A program made the translations under genes and the position numbers. The notes under the pieces were generated by a model. The model searched no databases and was not told the DNA's origin. It saw nothing but the letters and a program-made list of their open reading frames with translations. Shown piece after piece: positions 16,808 through 26,585 of a stretch of 64,000 bases of DNA. The DNA lies in contig LIQB01000003.2 in the NCBI GenBank assembly GCA_001411745.2, positions 530,353 to 594,352 of the forward strand. Direction: 5' to 3'. Positions within the stretch are counted from its first letter, which is position 1. Each line of letters begins with the position of its first letter. Origin of the DNA: Psychrobacter glacincola (lineage in GTDB: Bacteria; Pseudomonadota; Gammaproteobacteria; Pseudomonadales; Moraxellaceae).

Positions 16808-19800
16808 CTACGCTGACTCTGCCACCATATGCTCGCTAAAATAGCGTAATAATTCTTGAATCGCGGTGACGCGCTGTTGCGGCGTTGCCAGTTTATCAGC
16901 ATCTTGATAACGAATACCAGAAGCACCGTTCATACGATAACGCTGACCATTGCTCTGAATCAACTTAATAATTGCCAAGGCATCGACTGGCGTATCAGGT
17001 GCAAACTCTAATGTCATGCTATTACTATTGGCATCAATCTTATTAATCTTTAGCGGCTCAGCTTGTATACGCAGTCCGTGGATGGCGAATAACTGCTTAG
17101 TTTGCTCTGGTAATGTACCAAAACGGTCAATCATTTCGGTACGAATATCAATCAATGCCTCTTTATCATCGGCATTACTGATGCGCTTATAAAATAACAA
17201 ACGCTGATGGACATCATGCAGATATTCTTCTGGTATCAATGCTGAGCTATGCAGATTAATCTCACTAGTCAGCGACAATGGTGTGCTTAAATCGGGTTCT
17301 TTACCCGCTTTAATCGCCTTAGTTGCTCGCTCTAGCATATCCATATATAGGCTAAAGCCAATCGCCTGCATATTACCACTTTGCTGCTTACCAAGTATCT
17401 CACCAGCACCGCGAATTTCTAAGTCTTCGCTAGCCAGCATAAAACCTGCACCCAGCGTATTGGCACGTTCAATCGCATGCAATCGGCGTTTAGCATCGCC
17501 TTTGAGACCTTTGATAGAAGGCACAAGTAGATAACAATATGCTTGGTGATGACTGCGACCAACACGACCACGTAACTGATGTAATTGCGCCAAGCCAAAC
17601 TTATCGGCGCGCTCAATGATGATAGTATTAGCATTCGGTACATCAATACCAGTCTCGATAATGGTGGAGCATATCAGGACGTTGAATTTTTTATGATAAA
17701 ACTGCTGCATGACTTGTTCAAGTTGGCGCTCTTGCATTTGCCCGTGAGCGACCCCTACTCGCGCCTCAGGCACCAATTCACGTATGGTTTCTGCCATACG
17801 CTCAATGCTCGCCACATCATTATGTAATAAATAAACCTGCCCACCGCGCAATAGCTCACGCAAGATGGCCTCTTTCATTAAAGCATCAGTTTTTTGCATG
17901 ACAAAGGTTTTAATCGCCAAACGTCGTGCTGGAGGTGTCGCAATAATTGACATATCACGCATACCTGAGAGCGCCATATTGAGCGTTCTAGGGATCGGTG
18001 TCGCTGTCATCGACATACTATCCACATCAGTCTGAATCGCCTTGATACGCTCTTTATGGCGCACACCAAAGCGATGTTCTTCATCGACAATCATCAAACC
18101 TAAATTAGAGAATTTCACATCAGGTTGTAACAGTTTATGGGTACCGATGACGATATCGACTTTACCTGCTGCTAAATCTGTCAACACCGTTTCTTGATGC
18201 TTTTTGCCACCAAAGCGCGATAGCGTCTCGATACGCACTGGCCAATCAGCAAAACGGTCGCGGAAATTGTCTTCATGCTGACCGGCCAGCAAGGTCGTCG
18301 GCACTAGCACCGCTACCTGATAACCGGCGCTGACGGCAATGAATGCTGCCCGCATAGCCACTTCTGTTTTACCAAAACCCACATCACCGCAAATCAGACG
18401 ATCCATTGGTTGGTTTTGCCTCATGTCTTCCATCACCGCATGAATGGCATTGGCTTGATCCGGCGTTTCTTCAAAAGCAAATTGACTGGCAAACAGCTCG
18501 TACTGTGATGGATCTATTTTAAAATGAATACCAACTTTGGCTTCGCGCCGTGCTTGCATATTAAGTAGCTCGGCCGCCACGTCATGGATTTGCTCGAGCG
18601 CTTTTTGCTTAGCCTTATCCCATTTGCCGCTACCGATTTTGTGCAATGGTGCAAGTGCTGGGTCACCGCCACTATAACGGTTAATCATTTGCAAATTAGC
18701 AACGGGCACATAAATACTGGCATCATCGGCATATTTTAAGTGAATAAACTCTTGCTCGCCATCACCCACATCTAACGTAATCAGCCCATTGTAACGCCCA
18801 ATACCATGCTCGATATGCACCACTGGGCTGCCTTCAGTTATTTCAGTAACACTCTTAACCAAAAACTCTTCCGACACCCCGCTTTGGCGGCGACGGCGTG
18901 TTTGCAGCACTTGCCGACCAAATAACTGCGTCTCACTAATCAGCACCAAACGCTCAGGAACATAAACCCCGCGCTCAATGGGCGCAACGGTTAAACCAAC
19001 CTGCGGCAGCTTATTACCTTTAACGCTGTTGGTTTTGTCCGCTGCTAGAAACGCTGCAAAGCTGTCATAAGCCTTAATGTCAATCTTGCCTTTGAACAGC
19101 TCAATAAGAATCTCACGACGACCCGCTGTTTCAGCAACGATCAATACTGGCGTCGCTGTTTGTGCTTGCAGCTCTAAAAATTCTAATAGCTGGGTAAGAG
19201 GCTCAGCCTTTTGGTGGTTAACGGTCAATTGTGGCGGCTCTTGCGCACTGAGCGTCACCAAGCCTTGCTGCTTATTTGCCGTCAGCGGCAATTGTGGCTG
19301 TAAATCTGATTGGTGTTCAACTTGTAACAATGAACTGTCTGCTAACAACGAATCACCGCTGTCAATCGCAGCGACATCCGTCATGCTAGCCAGCTCATTG
19401 CGCGCACTGAGAATCACGCGTGGATAATGATTAAGATGTTCGTTAAGAGTATTTGACAATAAATACAGCAACTCAGGCGCGACAATAGGTTTATCGATAT
19501 CATGACGACGCTCTTCATAACGGCGCTGAATTTGTGACCAGTAATCTACCTGTTTTTCATTAATCAATTCATCAGTGATAAACAGCGCATCGCTTGGTAA
19601 GTAAGCAAACAAGCTACTCTCTGCTGTCCACGCTTTTAAATCAAAAAATAGCGGCTGATAATATTCAAGTCCGCTACTAGCGATACCTGCCATTACGTCT
19701 TTATGTAGCTCAAACTTGCGGCTGCTCGCATTAGGGAACATCGTGGCGAAGTTGGTACGAAACGTCTCACGCCCTTCATCAAGCGGGAACTCTTTGGCGG

Positions 19801-20563
19801 GTAGTATTTGGAATTGTTCGATAGGTTTTGAGATATCTGGCAGCTTGTGTAGCAGTGATAGTGACTCTTTGCCCATACTACTATCGTTGCCGCTCATCAT
19901 TGTTTTGAGGTCATCAACGGTCAATGTCCGCTGGGTTTGCGGATTAAAAAAACGAATGGTCTCAATCTCATCATCAAACAAATCTAAACGTAATGGAAAC
20001 GGCTGACCCATAGCAAAGATATCAATGATACTGCCACGTACCGCGAACTCACCCGGCTCAAACACATTCTCAACGGCGCGGTAACCTGCCTTTGCCAGCA
20101 ATCCGCGCTGGGTATTTATATCAAATCGATCACCAACGCTCAAATCAAAATGCTGCCCAATCAACCAGCTTGGCGGTGCTACGCGATGCATTAATGCCTG
20201 TACCGAGATTAGCAGTACGCCTGTCGTTGGCATATCCGTTAATAGATTGATACGCTCACTAACAATATCTTGATGCGGTGACAGCTCATCATAGGTCAAC
20301 GTCTCCCAATCGGGGAACACATAAGCATCGACGCCGCAAAATGCCAATTCCGTCTCTATCTGATTGAGCTGGTTTTGGTCACGCGTCACCACAACTTTTA
20401 ATCGGTCGGCAACATTCCATAGCGGTGTTTGCACCAGACTTGCTAGCCACAAACTGCTGACTGCGCCATGCACAGGTGCCAGCCAACGCCGCTCGGCATT
20501 CTGGATAGGAAACAACTGCTGGTTAATTGGTTCAAAGGCGTCAGTCAAAGCAGTGATAGGCAT
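16808..20563 (-). CDS. mfd: Transcription-repair coupling factor Mfd
   Basis: Mfd removes RNA polymerase stalled at DNA damage and recruits UvrA. The 1251-residue protein shows the UvrB-like N-terminal module (PVHGAVSSLWLASL; DWETLTYDELSPHQDI), the RNA-polymerase interaction domain (VVHIEHGIGRYNGL), and the helicase motor with Walker A GDVGFGKTEVA at about 727, DEEH at about 825 and TATPIPRTLNMAL. It ends with the TRCF domain. It is about 100 residues longer than E. coli Mfd, partly from a polar segment around 390-450. I start it at the ATG at 20563; a TTG 15 bases upstream is less likely. Confidence 0.96.
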   Translation of the reverse strand: MPITALTDAFEPINQQLFPIQNAERRWLAPVHGAVSSLWLASLVQTPLWNVADRLKVVVTRDQNQLNQIETELAFCGVDAYVFPDWETLTYDELSPHQDIVSERINLLTDMPTTGVLLISVQALMHRVAPPSWLIGQHFDLSVGDRFDINTQRGLLAKAGYRAVENVFEPGEFAVRGSIIDIFAMGQPFPLRLDLFDDEIETIRFFNPQTQRTLTVDDLKTMMSGNDSSMGKESLSLLHKLPDISKPIEQFQILPAKEFPLDEGRETFRTNFATMFPNASSRKFELHKDVMAGIASSGLEYYQPLFFDLKAWTAESSLFAYLPSDALFITDELINEKQVDYWSQIQRRYEERRHDIDKPIVAPELLYLLSNTLNEHLNHYPRVILSARNELASMTDVAAIDSGDSLLADSSLLQVEHQSDLQPQLPLTANKQQGLVTLSAQEPPQLTVNHQKAEPLTQLLEFLELQAQTATPVLIVAETAGRREILIELFKGKIDIKAYDSFAAFLAADKTNSVKGNKLPQVGLTVAPIERGVYVPERLVLISETQLFGRQVLQTRRRRQSGVSEEFLVKSVTEITEGSPVVHIEHGIGRYNGLITLDVGDGEQEFIHLKYADDASIYVPVANLQMINRYSGGDPALAPLHKIGSGKWDKAKQKALEQIHDVAAELLNMQARREAKVGIHFKIDPSQYELFASQFAFEETPDQANAIHAVMEDMRQNQPMDRLICGDVGFGKTEVAMRAAFIAVSAGYQVAVLVPTTLLAGQHEDNFRDRFADWPVRIETLSRFGGKKHQETVLTDLAAGKVDIVIGTHKLLQPDVKFSNLGLMIVDEEHRFGVRHKERIKAIQTDVDSMSMTATPIPRTLNMALSGMRDMSIIATPPARRLAIKTFVMQKTDALMKEAILRELLRGGQVYLLHNDVASIERMAETIRELVPEARVGVAHGQMQERQLEQVMQQFYHKKFNVLICSTIIETGIDVPNANTIIIERADKFGLAQLHQLRGRVGRSHHQAYCYLLVPSIKGLKGDAKRRLHAIERANTLGAGFMLASEDLEIRGAGEILGKQQSGNMQAIGFSLYMDMLERATKAIKAGKEPDLSTPLSLTSEINLHSSALIPEEYLHDVHQRLLFYKRISNADDKEALIDIRTEMIDRFGTLPEQTKQLFAIHGLRIQAEPLKINKIDANSNSMTLEFAPDTPVDALAIIKLIQSNGQRYRMNGASGIRYQDADKLATPQQRVTAIQELLRYFSEHMVAESA

Positions 20564-20730
20564 AAAAAGTAGGATCAACGTTAAGAGTCAGAGAGCTATT
20601 ATACGAATATTTCAGCAATTACCAAAATTTATGCCGTAACGGTTTGTCACTTAGCATTTTTATTAAAAAACCAATAGCCAAATAGCTGATAAAGATTATA
20701 TTCGTATATAAAGACAGGATGATTAAATGT

Positions 20731-20760
20731 AAAAACCTCAACGGCTAAGCTGAGGTTTTT
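20731..20760 (-). terminator. Intrinsic terminator downstream of the RraA-like gene
   Basis: AAAAACCTCA and TGAGGTTTTT form a perfect 10-bp stem around a 10-nt loop. It lies 24 bp after the minus-strand stop of the RraA-like gene. Confidence 0.88.
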
Positions 20761-20783
20761 GAGTGCTATTTATTAAGCTAGTG

Positions 20784-21317
20784 TTAAATTAATGGCTTGT
20801 CGCTAGCGATAATACCGTTATTGTCTGCGTAGACAAACATACCAGAATTTAGTGTTAAATCACCAAAGCTGATTTCAATATCGGTTTGACCTTCATCGCG
20901 GCGATTCGATTTACGCGGAATGCAACCAAGCGCCATAACACCGATGTCCATTGCTGCCATATCATCAACATCACGGACGCAGCCGTACACGATAACCCCC
21001 ACCCAGCCATTATCAATCGCTGACTGCGCAATCATGTCGCCTAGCAGCGCACAACGCATTGAACCACCACCGTCAACCACCAATACTTTACCGTTACCAT
21101 CTTTATCTTTACCACTGCTATTCAATAACGATTTCACGCGGCTATTGTCTTCAAAGCATTTCACCGTCACAATTTCACCGCAGAATTTTTTTTTGCCACC
21201 AAAGCTATGAAAAGACTTACCTTCGATATTTGGCAAACATACCTGCGACTCAGGATTGGCATCCAATAAATCACAGGTCACAAAGTTCTCTTTATTCATT
21301 GTTGTTGATTCTGGCAT
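20784..21317 (-). CDS. RraA family protein
   Basis: The 177-residue protein matches RraA/HMG-aldolase architecture: FVTCDLLDANPE at the start, VLVVDGGGSMRCALLGDMIA, GVIVYGCVRDVDDMAAMDIGVMALGCIPRKSNRRDEG, and a C-terminal NNGIIAS. E. coli RraA inhibits RNase E; relatives with the GDxxA and GxxRD residues are metal-dependent 4-hydroxy-4-methyl-2-oxoglutarate/oxaloacetate aldolases. The C-R-D and GD elements are present, so either activity is possible. AGGAG lies 8 bases before the ATG. Confidence 0.88.
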   Translation of the reverse strand: MPESTTMNKENFVTCDLLDANPESQVCLPNIEGKSFHSFGGKKKFCGEIVTVKCFEDNSRVKSLLNSSGKDKDGNGKVLVVDGGGSMRCALLGDMIAQSAIDNGWVGVIVYGCVRDVDDMAAMDIGVMALGCIPRKSNRRDEGQTDIEISFGDLTLNSGMFVYADNNGIIASDKPLI

Positions 21318-21412
21318 ATCTGACGCTCCTTGTTATGTATGATTAGTTATTCATGACTGATTATTTATGAATAGGGCTTAATTTCAATTGTTTCTTCAAT
21401 TTAATACTTAGG

Positions 21413-22114
21413 CTATTTTTTAACTTTAGTCATCGCTAGCATTTGCTTATTTTCGATGATATCAGTGGTTTGGATAGCTGGTTCATTACGGTATTTATTA
21501 CGCTGATAAACATCATGCGCACTCATCGCCATGGCAATGGCAACACGCTTTGCAGAAATAGGATGCAAGGATAGTGACTCTGATACCAAAGGCGAGATAA
21601 GCTGAAAGGCTTTTTGCCCAATACTTTCGAGCGGACGACCTTTATGCTTGCCAAGTAACAAGGACGGACGGAAAATGACTAGCTGCGTAAAACCTAGCGC
21701 CATAATAGACTGTTCAGTTTCAGCTTTTACGCGATTGTATAAAAACCGACTATGAATATCAGCATTCATGGATGATAACAAAAAGAAATTTTCGACACCT
21801 TTTTCTTGGCACAGTTTGGCAAAATTGACATTATAATCATGATCAACCTTTCGAAAGGCCTCATCGCTACCAGCCTGCTTCTTAGTCGTACCAAGACAGC
21901 TAAAAGCGTCCGTCTTTCGATCAACACCAACGCTGGCAAATATTTCAGCCAAATTATCAAAATCATTGACCTGATAAAAACGCATGCTGGTATTGATATA
22001 GCGTGGCGGACGCCTTGCAATCACAATTAACGTGTCATAAAGCTCACTAAGCTGTTTGACAAGATGCTGTCCGACCAATCCTGTCGCGCCAATTACAATT
22101 GCTTTTCGCTGCAT
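21413..22114 (-). CDS. NAD(P)-binding SDR-like protein (HTATIP2/TIP30-like)
   Basis: The 233-residue protein has an N-terminal Rossmann fold (AIVIGATGLVGQHLV) and motifs of the atypical SDR group that includes TIP30: DAFSCLGTTKKQAGSDEAFRKVDHDY, then FLLSSMNADIHSRFLYNRVKAETE with a Tyr-x3-Lys (YNRVK), and FRPSLLLGKHKGRP. The substrate is unknown. It lies 95 bp upstream of the RraA-like gene on the same strand and could share its transcript, although function gives no clear link. Confidence 0.8.
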   Translation of the reverse strand: MQRKAIVIGATGLVGQHLVKQLSELYDTLIVIARRPPRYINTSMRFYQVNDFDNLAEIFASVGVDRKTDAFSCLGTTKKQAGSDEAFRKVDHDYNVNFAKLCQEKGVENFFLLSSMNADIHSRFLYNRVKAETEQSIMALGFTQLVIFRPSLLLGKHKGRPLESIGQKAFQLISPLVSESLSLHPISAKRVAIAMAMSAHDVYQRNKYRNEPAIQTTDIIENKQMLAMTKVKK

Positions 22115-22196
22115 AGCCTATCCATTTATAGTGTGTTGGAAAATAGATGATAATGAAAAATCTGATTTTAAAGCCTATCACCAAAGCTTTTCATCT

Positions 22197-22400
22197 TAGG
22201 GCGTATCCTCATTTTTAAAATGGTGATAACAATGAGATAAATCATAGTCAAATGAGGAAAATAGCGCAGATACTATCAGAATGTTAAATAGTATCGGGAT
22301 ATTAACCAGCTATTTGACATTTTTTTTAACATTGTTTGGCAAGATTCAGCCACTTTTAGCCCATTTAGATGTCCATCGATTGAATTGAGGACATGCCCTA
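22197..22400. mobile_element. MITE-like element, copy 1 (204 bp)
   Basis: The element is bounded by imperfect terminal inverted repeats: TAGGGCGTATCCTCA at the left (22197-22211), and a right end whose reverse complement is TAGGGCATGTCCTCA, 13 of 15 identical. Both ends begin with TA, suggesting a TA target duplication. It has no ORF and is clearly related to the element at 46798-46960; the shared core includes GTTTGGCAAGATT, CCATTTAGATG and ATCGATTGAATTGAGGACA. Relative to copy 2 it carries two extra segments, one being an imperfect palindrome around ATACTAT/ATAGTAT. I cannot assign a parent transposase. Confidence 0.8.
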
Positions 22401-22752
22401 GTATCATACCTAAATTAACGCATAACTGAGGGTATTCTATAGAATTTATTGTAAGAGATTTTATCGGCTAAGCGATTTATTCACTCATAAGCGGTTTTTA
22501 GTGCAACAATATTGATAAATATTTCAAGAAATAGTTGAGCAGAGACACAAAAAACTGTCGTATATATGATCACACAACTTCTTTAAGCATTAATCATCAA
22601 ATATATTGTTCTAAGGGCGATAATTTGCTAAGATAACCGGCTTTACACGTTAACGCTGTTTAATTATTCCAAACAGTTTTGGCGCTTGCGATGCTCTATT
22701 GCTCATTTAGGTGCCTTTAATAACAGATAGGTACTTTAATATTAGACATCGA
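22401..22752. other. Gene-free region between the MITE and the rpsT leader
   Basis: About 350 bp of AT-rich DNA without a credible ORF or tRNA. It should contain the rpsT promoter, but I cannot pick one with confidence. Confidence 0.35.
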
Positions 22753-22791
22753 CATCATGTTTGGCGAGACGGCTGCTCGTTACCGATGATG
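22753..22791 (+). promoter_or_regulatory. Structured leader upstream of rpsT
   Basis: CATCAT (22753-22758) pairs with ATGATG (22786-22791), and inside it CGAG (22765-22768) pairs with CTCG (22776-22779), giving a two-step hairpin about 65 nt before the rpsT start. E. coli S20 limits its own synthesis through its leader. Whether this structure does so is inference. Confidence 0.4.
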
Positions 22792-22855
22792 GTTAAACCC
22801 TTTTTTATTGTAATCCACATTCATATTTTTATCTGTCTTTATCAAGGAGATTCGC

Positions 22856-23122
22856 GTGGCTAATACTGCACAAGCTCGTAAACGCGCCCGTCAAAACACC
22901 AAACGTCGTCAGAACTCTGCGTCACAACGCTCTATGGTTCGTACTTACTTAAAACGTGTTGATGCGGCTATCGCAGCTAAAGATTATGACGCGGCTACCG
23001 AAGCTTACAAAAAAGCGGTACCAGTTCTTGATCGTATGGCTGACAAAGGTATTATTCATAAGAATAAAGCTGCTCGTCGTAAGAGCCGCCTGAACAAAAC
23101 CATCAAAGGCCTACAAGCTTAA
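22856..23122 (+). CDS. rpsT: 30S ribosomal protein S20
   Basis: The 88-residue basic protein begins [21 protein letters not shown] and ends [17 protein letters not shown], diagnostic of bS20, which binds 16S rRNA early in 30S assembly. The start codon is GTG with an AAGGAG at 22844-22849. The E. coli gene also uses a non-ATG start (TTG), which matters for its autoregulation. It is alone on the plus strand among minus-strand genes and is followed by its own terminator. Confidence 0.97.
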   Translation: MANTAQARKRARQNTKRRQNSASQRSMVRTYLKRVDAAIAAKDYDAATEAYKKAVPVLDRMADKGIIHKNKAARRKSRLNKTIKGLQA

Positions 23123-23168
23123 GATTGGTAACGTTTAGACCACATCTCGCCTTTATAGCGTGATGACT

Positions 23169-23210
23169 AAAACCTTGTTACTGGTTCTAATACTGGGGCA
23201 AGGTTTTTTT
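23169..23210 (+). terminator. rpsT terminator
   Basis: AACCTTG (23171-23177) and CAAGGTT (23199-23205) enclose a 21-nt loop and are followed by TTTTT, about 50 bp after the rpsT stop. Confidence 0.75.
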
Positions 23211-23267
23211 ATGTCTGATTGAAAAATGAGTAGTAATCTTTTCAATAGTATTTAGATTAAATAGTAT

Positions 23268-24104
23268 TTAAATCCATTTTACTTCTGGTGGTAAGAGCAA
23301 TGTATTAGGATGAAAGCCGGCAGCACGGTAGTCTTCTAATAAAGTATGAATCGGGCGCACATACACTTCACCGCGCCAAACGAAGTGTGCACTGGCTTGT
23401 TCAAACGGCTTATCATCAAACCACAAAAACACGCCTTCCATCATCTTTGGCCAATCATTCCAATCAATCTCGACCACATCAAACATCACTGCTAAAAAAG
23501 CAGATAACAACGTATCATGACTAACAGCAAGCATGAGATGCCCTTGCCGCGGCTGATGTTGATAAAACAGCGATAAAATATCGAGACCGCCTTGGTAAGC
23601 GTTTTTGGTACCTTCAAGATTGCCTTGCAAAAATCGATTGATAAAGTTGAGTACACCAATTTCTTTAAATACTGGATTTGCTATTTCAGGCTCAGTCACT
23701 AGGCTACCAGGCTCGACCAACAATGACTGATGCGTAATATCACGTTGTAGTCCCGCACCTGCTTGCATCAGCTGCGCCGTGTCAATACAGCGTCCAATCG
23801 GACTTGAGATACTGTCTACATCGAGCGAGTACGGTAAATGCCCTGCCAACCAACGCCCCCAAGACTTCGCTAGTACTCGACCTTTAGGTGTTAGGGGTAA
23901 TTGATAACTGGCAAAACCATTGCCATCAGAGCGTTCACGTAAGGAATGTCTGGTAAATAAAATCAGCCGTTTATCTTCAGGCAATAAGCTGACTGAGGAA
24001 ATCATACTATCAGGCAAGTGCGAAGGCGCCGGAGCACTTGGAGTATGACTCGCAAGTTTTTCAGCCGACAGTTTTGAGGGAGTGTTATTGAGATATTTGC
24101 TCAT
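23268..24104 (-). CDS. Histidine phosphatase family protein
   Basis: The 278-residue protein has the branch-1 histidine-phosphatase layout: the catalytic RH motif in ILFTRHSLRERSDGNGFASY, LPLTPKGRVLAKSWGRWL, SSPIGRCIDTAQLM, and a second catalytic His in LAVSHDTLLSAFL. The substrate is unknown. About 45 polar residues precede the domain. I start at the ATG at 24104; a TTG at 24143 is possible, and neither has a clear ribosome site. There is no signal peptide, so it is probably cytosolic. Confidence 0.8.
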   Translation of the reverse strand: MSKYLNNTPSKLSAEKLASHTPSAPAPSHLPDSMISSVSLLPEDKRLILFTRHSLRERSDGNGFASYQLPLTPKGRVLAKSWGRWLAGHLPYSLDVDSISSPIGRCIDTAQLMQAGAGLQRDITHQSLLVEPGSLVTEPEIANPVFKEIGVLNFINRFLQGNLEGTKNAYQGGLDILSLFYQHQPRQGHLMLAVSHDTLLSAFLAVMFDVVEIDWNDWPKMMEGVFLWFDDKPFEQASAHFVWRGEVYVRPIHTLLEDYRAAGFHPNTLLLPPEVKWI

Positions 24105-24273
24105 GGTAGCAAGCGTAGCAGATTTTTTGATATGAATGAACAAAATATCAGTTCGATTGTAATATTGCTTACGAGTCTAGGCGGTTAGACTTTAAAATAA
24201 GCGTTATTTTAAAAAGACAGATCAAGGTGACAAATAACTAAAAAGATATTTACTTTTGAATGATTAAAATTAC

Positions 24274-25071
24274 TTAGCCGATATCAATGACTTTGTCCCA
24301 CGCGAACGCTAATGCAGTGCTGCTCACTTCATTTGGATACGCACGTGGATTGACAATGACTCGTGTATTACCAATACGGTAGTCAAATGCTTCGTGTGTA
24401 TGTCCATGTACCCATAGTATTGGTGCCCAATCTTCATGCATCCAGCCAGATAAATCACTGACAAAAGCTGCGTTACTTGGTAGATTCGCATACTTCTCAG
24501 ACACCGATAATGGGCTAATACTATGATGACTCATTACAACAGTTTTTTTGCCAAGTGTTTTGGCGGTGATCAATGCTTGCTTTAACCATTGACGCTGCTT
24601 AGCATGGATTTGCATCGATACTTCAGGTGAAAAAAGCTCGCCTCCAGCATAGATTTGTTTATAGTCACGCATAAAGCGCATAGCAGCAGCTATAGTATCT
24701 TCATTGGCCTGATATTGGTAATCTGTCCATAAAGTACAACCTAGGATACGTATGTCACCAATATCAATATGTTGACACTGTAGAAAACGGACGCCTTGCT
24801 GCGACTGGGCATTATAATTATCCCAAGTCGCAAGCTTTTTATCAAAATGTAGCACATCTTCATTAAAGTATTCATGATTACCAGCTATCGTAATCACAGG
24901 CACTTGCAAACGTGCTGCCTGCTCTTGTAGCCATGGCATACCACTATCACTGTTAGCAGTATCGCCCGCGACTAATACCACGTCTGCATCAGTTTTGGGA
25001 ATATGCCCTAGCGGATGTGACTGACGCGCATAACTGTCAATATGTAAGTCACTTAAAATCTGTAATTTCAT
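24274..25071 (-). CDS. Calcineurin-like metallophosphoesterase
   Basis: The 265-residue protein carries the metallophosphoesterase motifs in order: ILSDLHID (DxH), VLVAGDTANS (GD), ITIAGNHEYFN (GNHE), VVMSHHSISPLS (H) and LWVHGHTHEAFDY (GHTH). Such enzymes bind two metals and cleave phosphoesters; the substrate is unknown. I start at 25071 (MKLQILSDLHID), but an in-frame ATG five codons upstream (25086) cannot be excluded. The pyrF terminator lies upstream, so it is probably a separate transcript. Confidence 0.85.
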   Translation of the reverse strand: MKLQILSDLHIDSYARQSHPLGHIPKTDADVVLVAGDTANSDSGMPWLQEQAARLQVPVITIAGNHEYFNEDVLHFDKKLATWDNYNAQSQQGVRFLQCQHIDIGDIRILGCTLWTDYQYQANEDTIAAAMRFMRDYKQIYAGGELFSPEVSMQIHAKQRQWLKQALITAKTLGKKTVVMSHHSISPLSVSEKYANLPSNAAFVSDLSGWMHEDWAPILWVHGHTHEAFDYRIGNTRVIVNPRAYPNEVSSTALAFAWDKVIDIG

Positions 25072-25133
25072 AAGTTCTAATATCATTAAATAAACGTAAA
25101 TAGTTTAGCACTTTTTGATATACCCGCAAAAAT

Positions 25134-25167
25134 TAAAAAAAGACAGCGGATGAGGCTGTCTTTTTTA
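25134..25167 (-). terminator. Intrinsic terminator downstream of pyrF
   Basis: AGACAGC (25141-25147) and GCTGTCT (25155-25161) pair around a 7-nt loop with A- and T-runs on either side. On the minus strand it lies 60 bp after pyrF and ends the cmk-to-pyrF gene group. Confidence 0.9.
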
Positions 25168-25226
25168 TCATGCTGACACTATAAAATGCTAAACATTTTG
25201 TAAATATCCAAATATTTTATAAGTAT

Positions 25227-25925
25227 CTAAATACCTTGGAGTATCTTTTGTAATTTAGCCGCAGGATCTGCTGCCTGAGTAATTGAACGACCAATCACCA
25301 AATAATCAGAACCATCATCTAACGCCTGTTTCGGTGTGCAAATACGCTTTTGATCATCTGCATTGTCGTCTAGCAAGCGAATACCAGGGGTAATCAATTT
25401 AAAATCCTGACCACATAGTGTCTTGAGCGTTTTAGCTTCTTGCGCTGAACAGACCACACCATCAAGACCCGCTTGCTTGGTTAATTGTGCCAATCGACTC
25501 ACTTGCGCATCTAGACCATTGGTAATACCTGTTTGCATCAATGCTTGATTATCCATAGAGGTCAGCACGGTGACGGCTATCAGCAAGGTATCAAAGTTAC
25601 CGTCCAACAAGCGCTGTTTAGCCAATGACATCGCCTCTAAGCCCGCGCTGGCATGCACATTCACCATCCAGACGCCAAGCTCAGCTGCCGCTAGTACCGC
25701 TTGAGCGGTAGTATTAGGAATATCATGGAATTTCAAGTCTAGAAATACGTCAAAATTACGCTGATGTAGCGCCTTAACTATCTCAGGACCACAGCGAGTA
25801 AATAGCTCTTTACCCACTTTTAAGCGGCATGATGTTGGATCTAACTGATCAGCTAATGCTATCGATGCCTCCATCGTCATATTATCTAAGGCAACGATGA
25901 CTGGGGAATTCATTGTATTATTCAT
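25227..25925 (-). CDS. pyrF: Orotidine 5'-phosphate decarboxylase
   Basis: PyrF makes UMP from OMP, the last step of de novo pyrimidine synthesis. The 232-residue TIM-barrel protein shows [14 protein letters not shown], the catalytic [30 protein letters not shown], and the phosphate-binding [10 protein letters not shown]. The lapA gene lies 74 bp upstream in the same direction, an arrangement conserved in many gammaproteobacteria. Confidence 0.97.
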   Translation of the reverse strand: MNNTMNSPVIVALDNMTMEASIALADQLDPTSCRLKVGKELFTRCGPEIVKALHQRNFDVFLDLKFHDIPNTTAQAVLAAAELGVWMVNVHASAGLEAMSLAKQRLLDGNFDTLLIAVTVLTSMDNQALMQTGITNGLDAQVSRLAQLTKQAGLDGVVCSAQEAKTLKTLCGQDFKLITPGIRLLDDNADDQKRICTPKQALDDGSDYLVIGRSITQAADPAAKLQKILQGI

Positions 25926-25999
25926 GGTTTTACCATATCTATATCAGAATTATCAAAACACTATATATGGACTGCTCATAGATCAGTACAAAATATAAT

Positions 26000-26413
26000 C
26001 TAGTCTCGTTTTTGTTTGGTAAGTGTCGCGCCTTCATCTACAGTAAGTACTTCTGCGTCTTGCACTTGCACATTGGTTGCTGTCGAACCATAAACAGCTT
26101 CTTCCACCGTTGGCGCACTTGCTTGGCGATCAATGACAGCATTGGCTTGTGTCAGTTGCGCTTGCAAGTTCACATTCGCTTTTTGCAAACGCGAGATTTC
26201 CCACTTATTCTGTAAGACACGGAAGATAAGCAGTGCCAACAAGATGCCAATAACAATACCAAGCATAAGGCATAAAATCAGTAGCAATCCTAGATTCATC
26301 GTCGGTGCTTGAGAAAATAATAAATTTACGCCAACTTCGGTATTATTTGCCAACACCAAACCAAGTGCATAAGCAAAGCTCAAAAACAGCAATACAAATA
26401 GTAAAAAGCGCAT
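26000..26413 (-). CDS. lapA: LapA-type (DUF1049) inner-membrane protein
   Basis: The 137-residue protein has two transmembrane helices at about 3-22 and 40-65 (LLLILCLMLGIVIGILLALLIF), then a cytoplasmic coiled-coil-like tail with a polar, acidic end. This is the LapA/YciS pattern. In E. coli LapA works with LapB in control of lipopolysaccharide synthesis through LpxC turnover. E. coli lapA is followed by lapB; here pyrF follows directly, so lapB is not adjacent. It is downstream of ihfB in the cmk-rpsA-ihfB series, as in related bacteria. Confidence 0.82.
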   Translation of the reverse strand: MRFLLFVLLFLSFAYALGLVLANNTEVGVNLLFSQAPTMNLGLLLILCLMLGIVIGILLALLIFRVLQNKWEISRLQKANVNLQAQLTQANAVIDRQASAPTVEEAVYGSTATNVQVQDAEVLTVDEGATLTKQKRD

Positions 26414-26585
26414 GAGACGTCTACCTCGATTTGGAATGTCGTTAGTGTTTTAAAAATAGCACTTTAAAACCTTCATCAACCCACACATTTATATGCTTAT
26501 AAACTCACTAGTGATAAGTTCTAGCAAAAATGGCTGGCAAGCACTCTTGTTGGCAATTTTACCCAATAAATACTTTATAACACAC

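Noticed and set aside
20784-21317. Calling this gene a confirmed RNase E inhibitor
   Set aside because: RraA homologues include metal-dependent aldolases with the same residues, and nothing in the context decides, so I kept the family name only.
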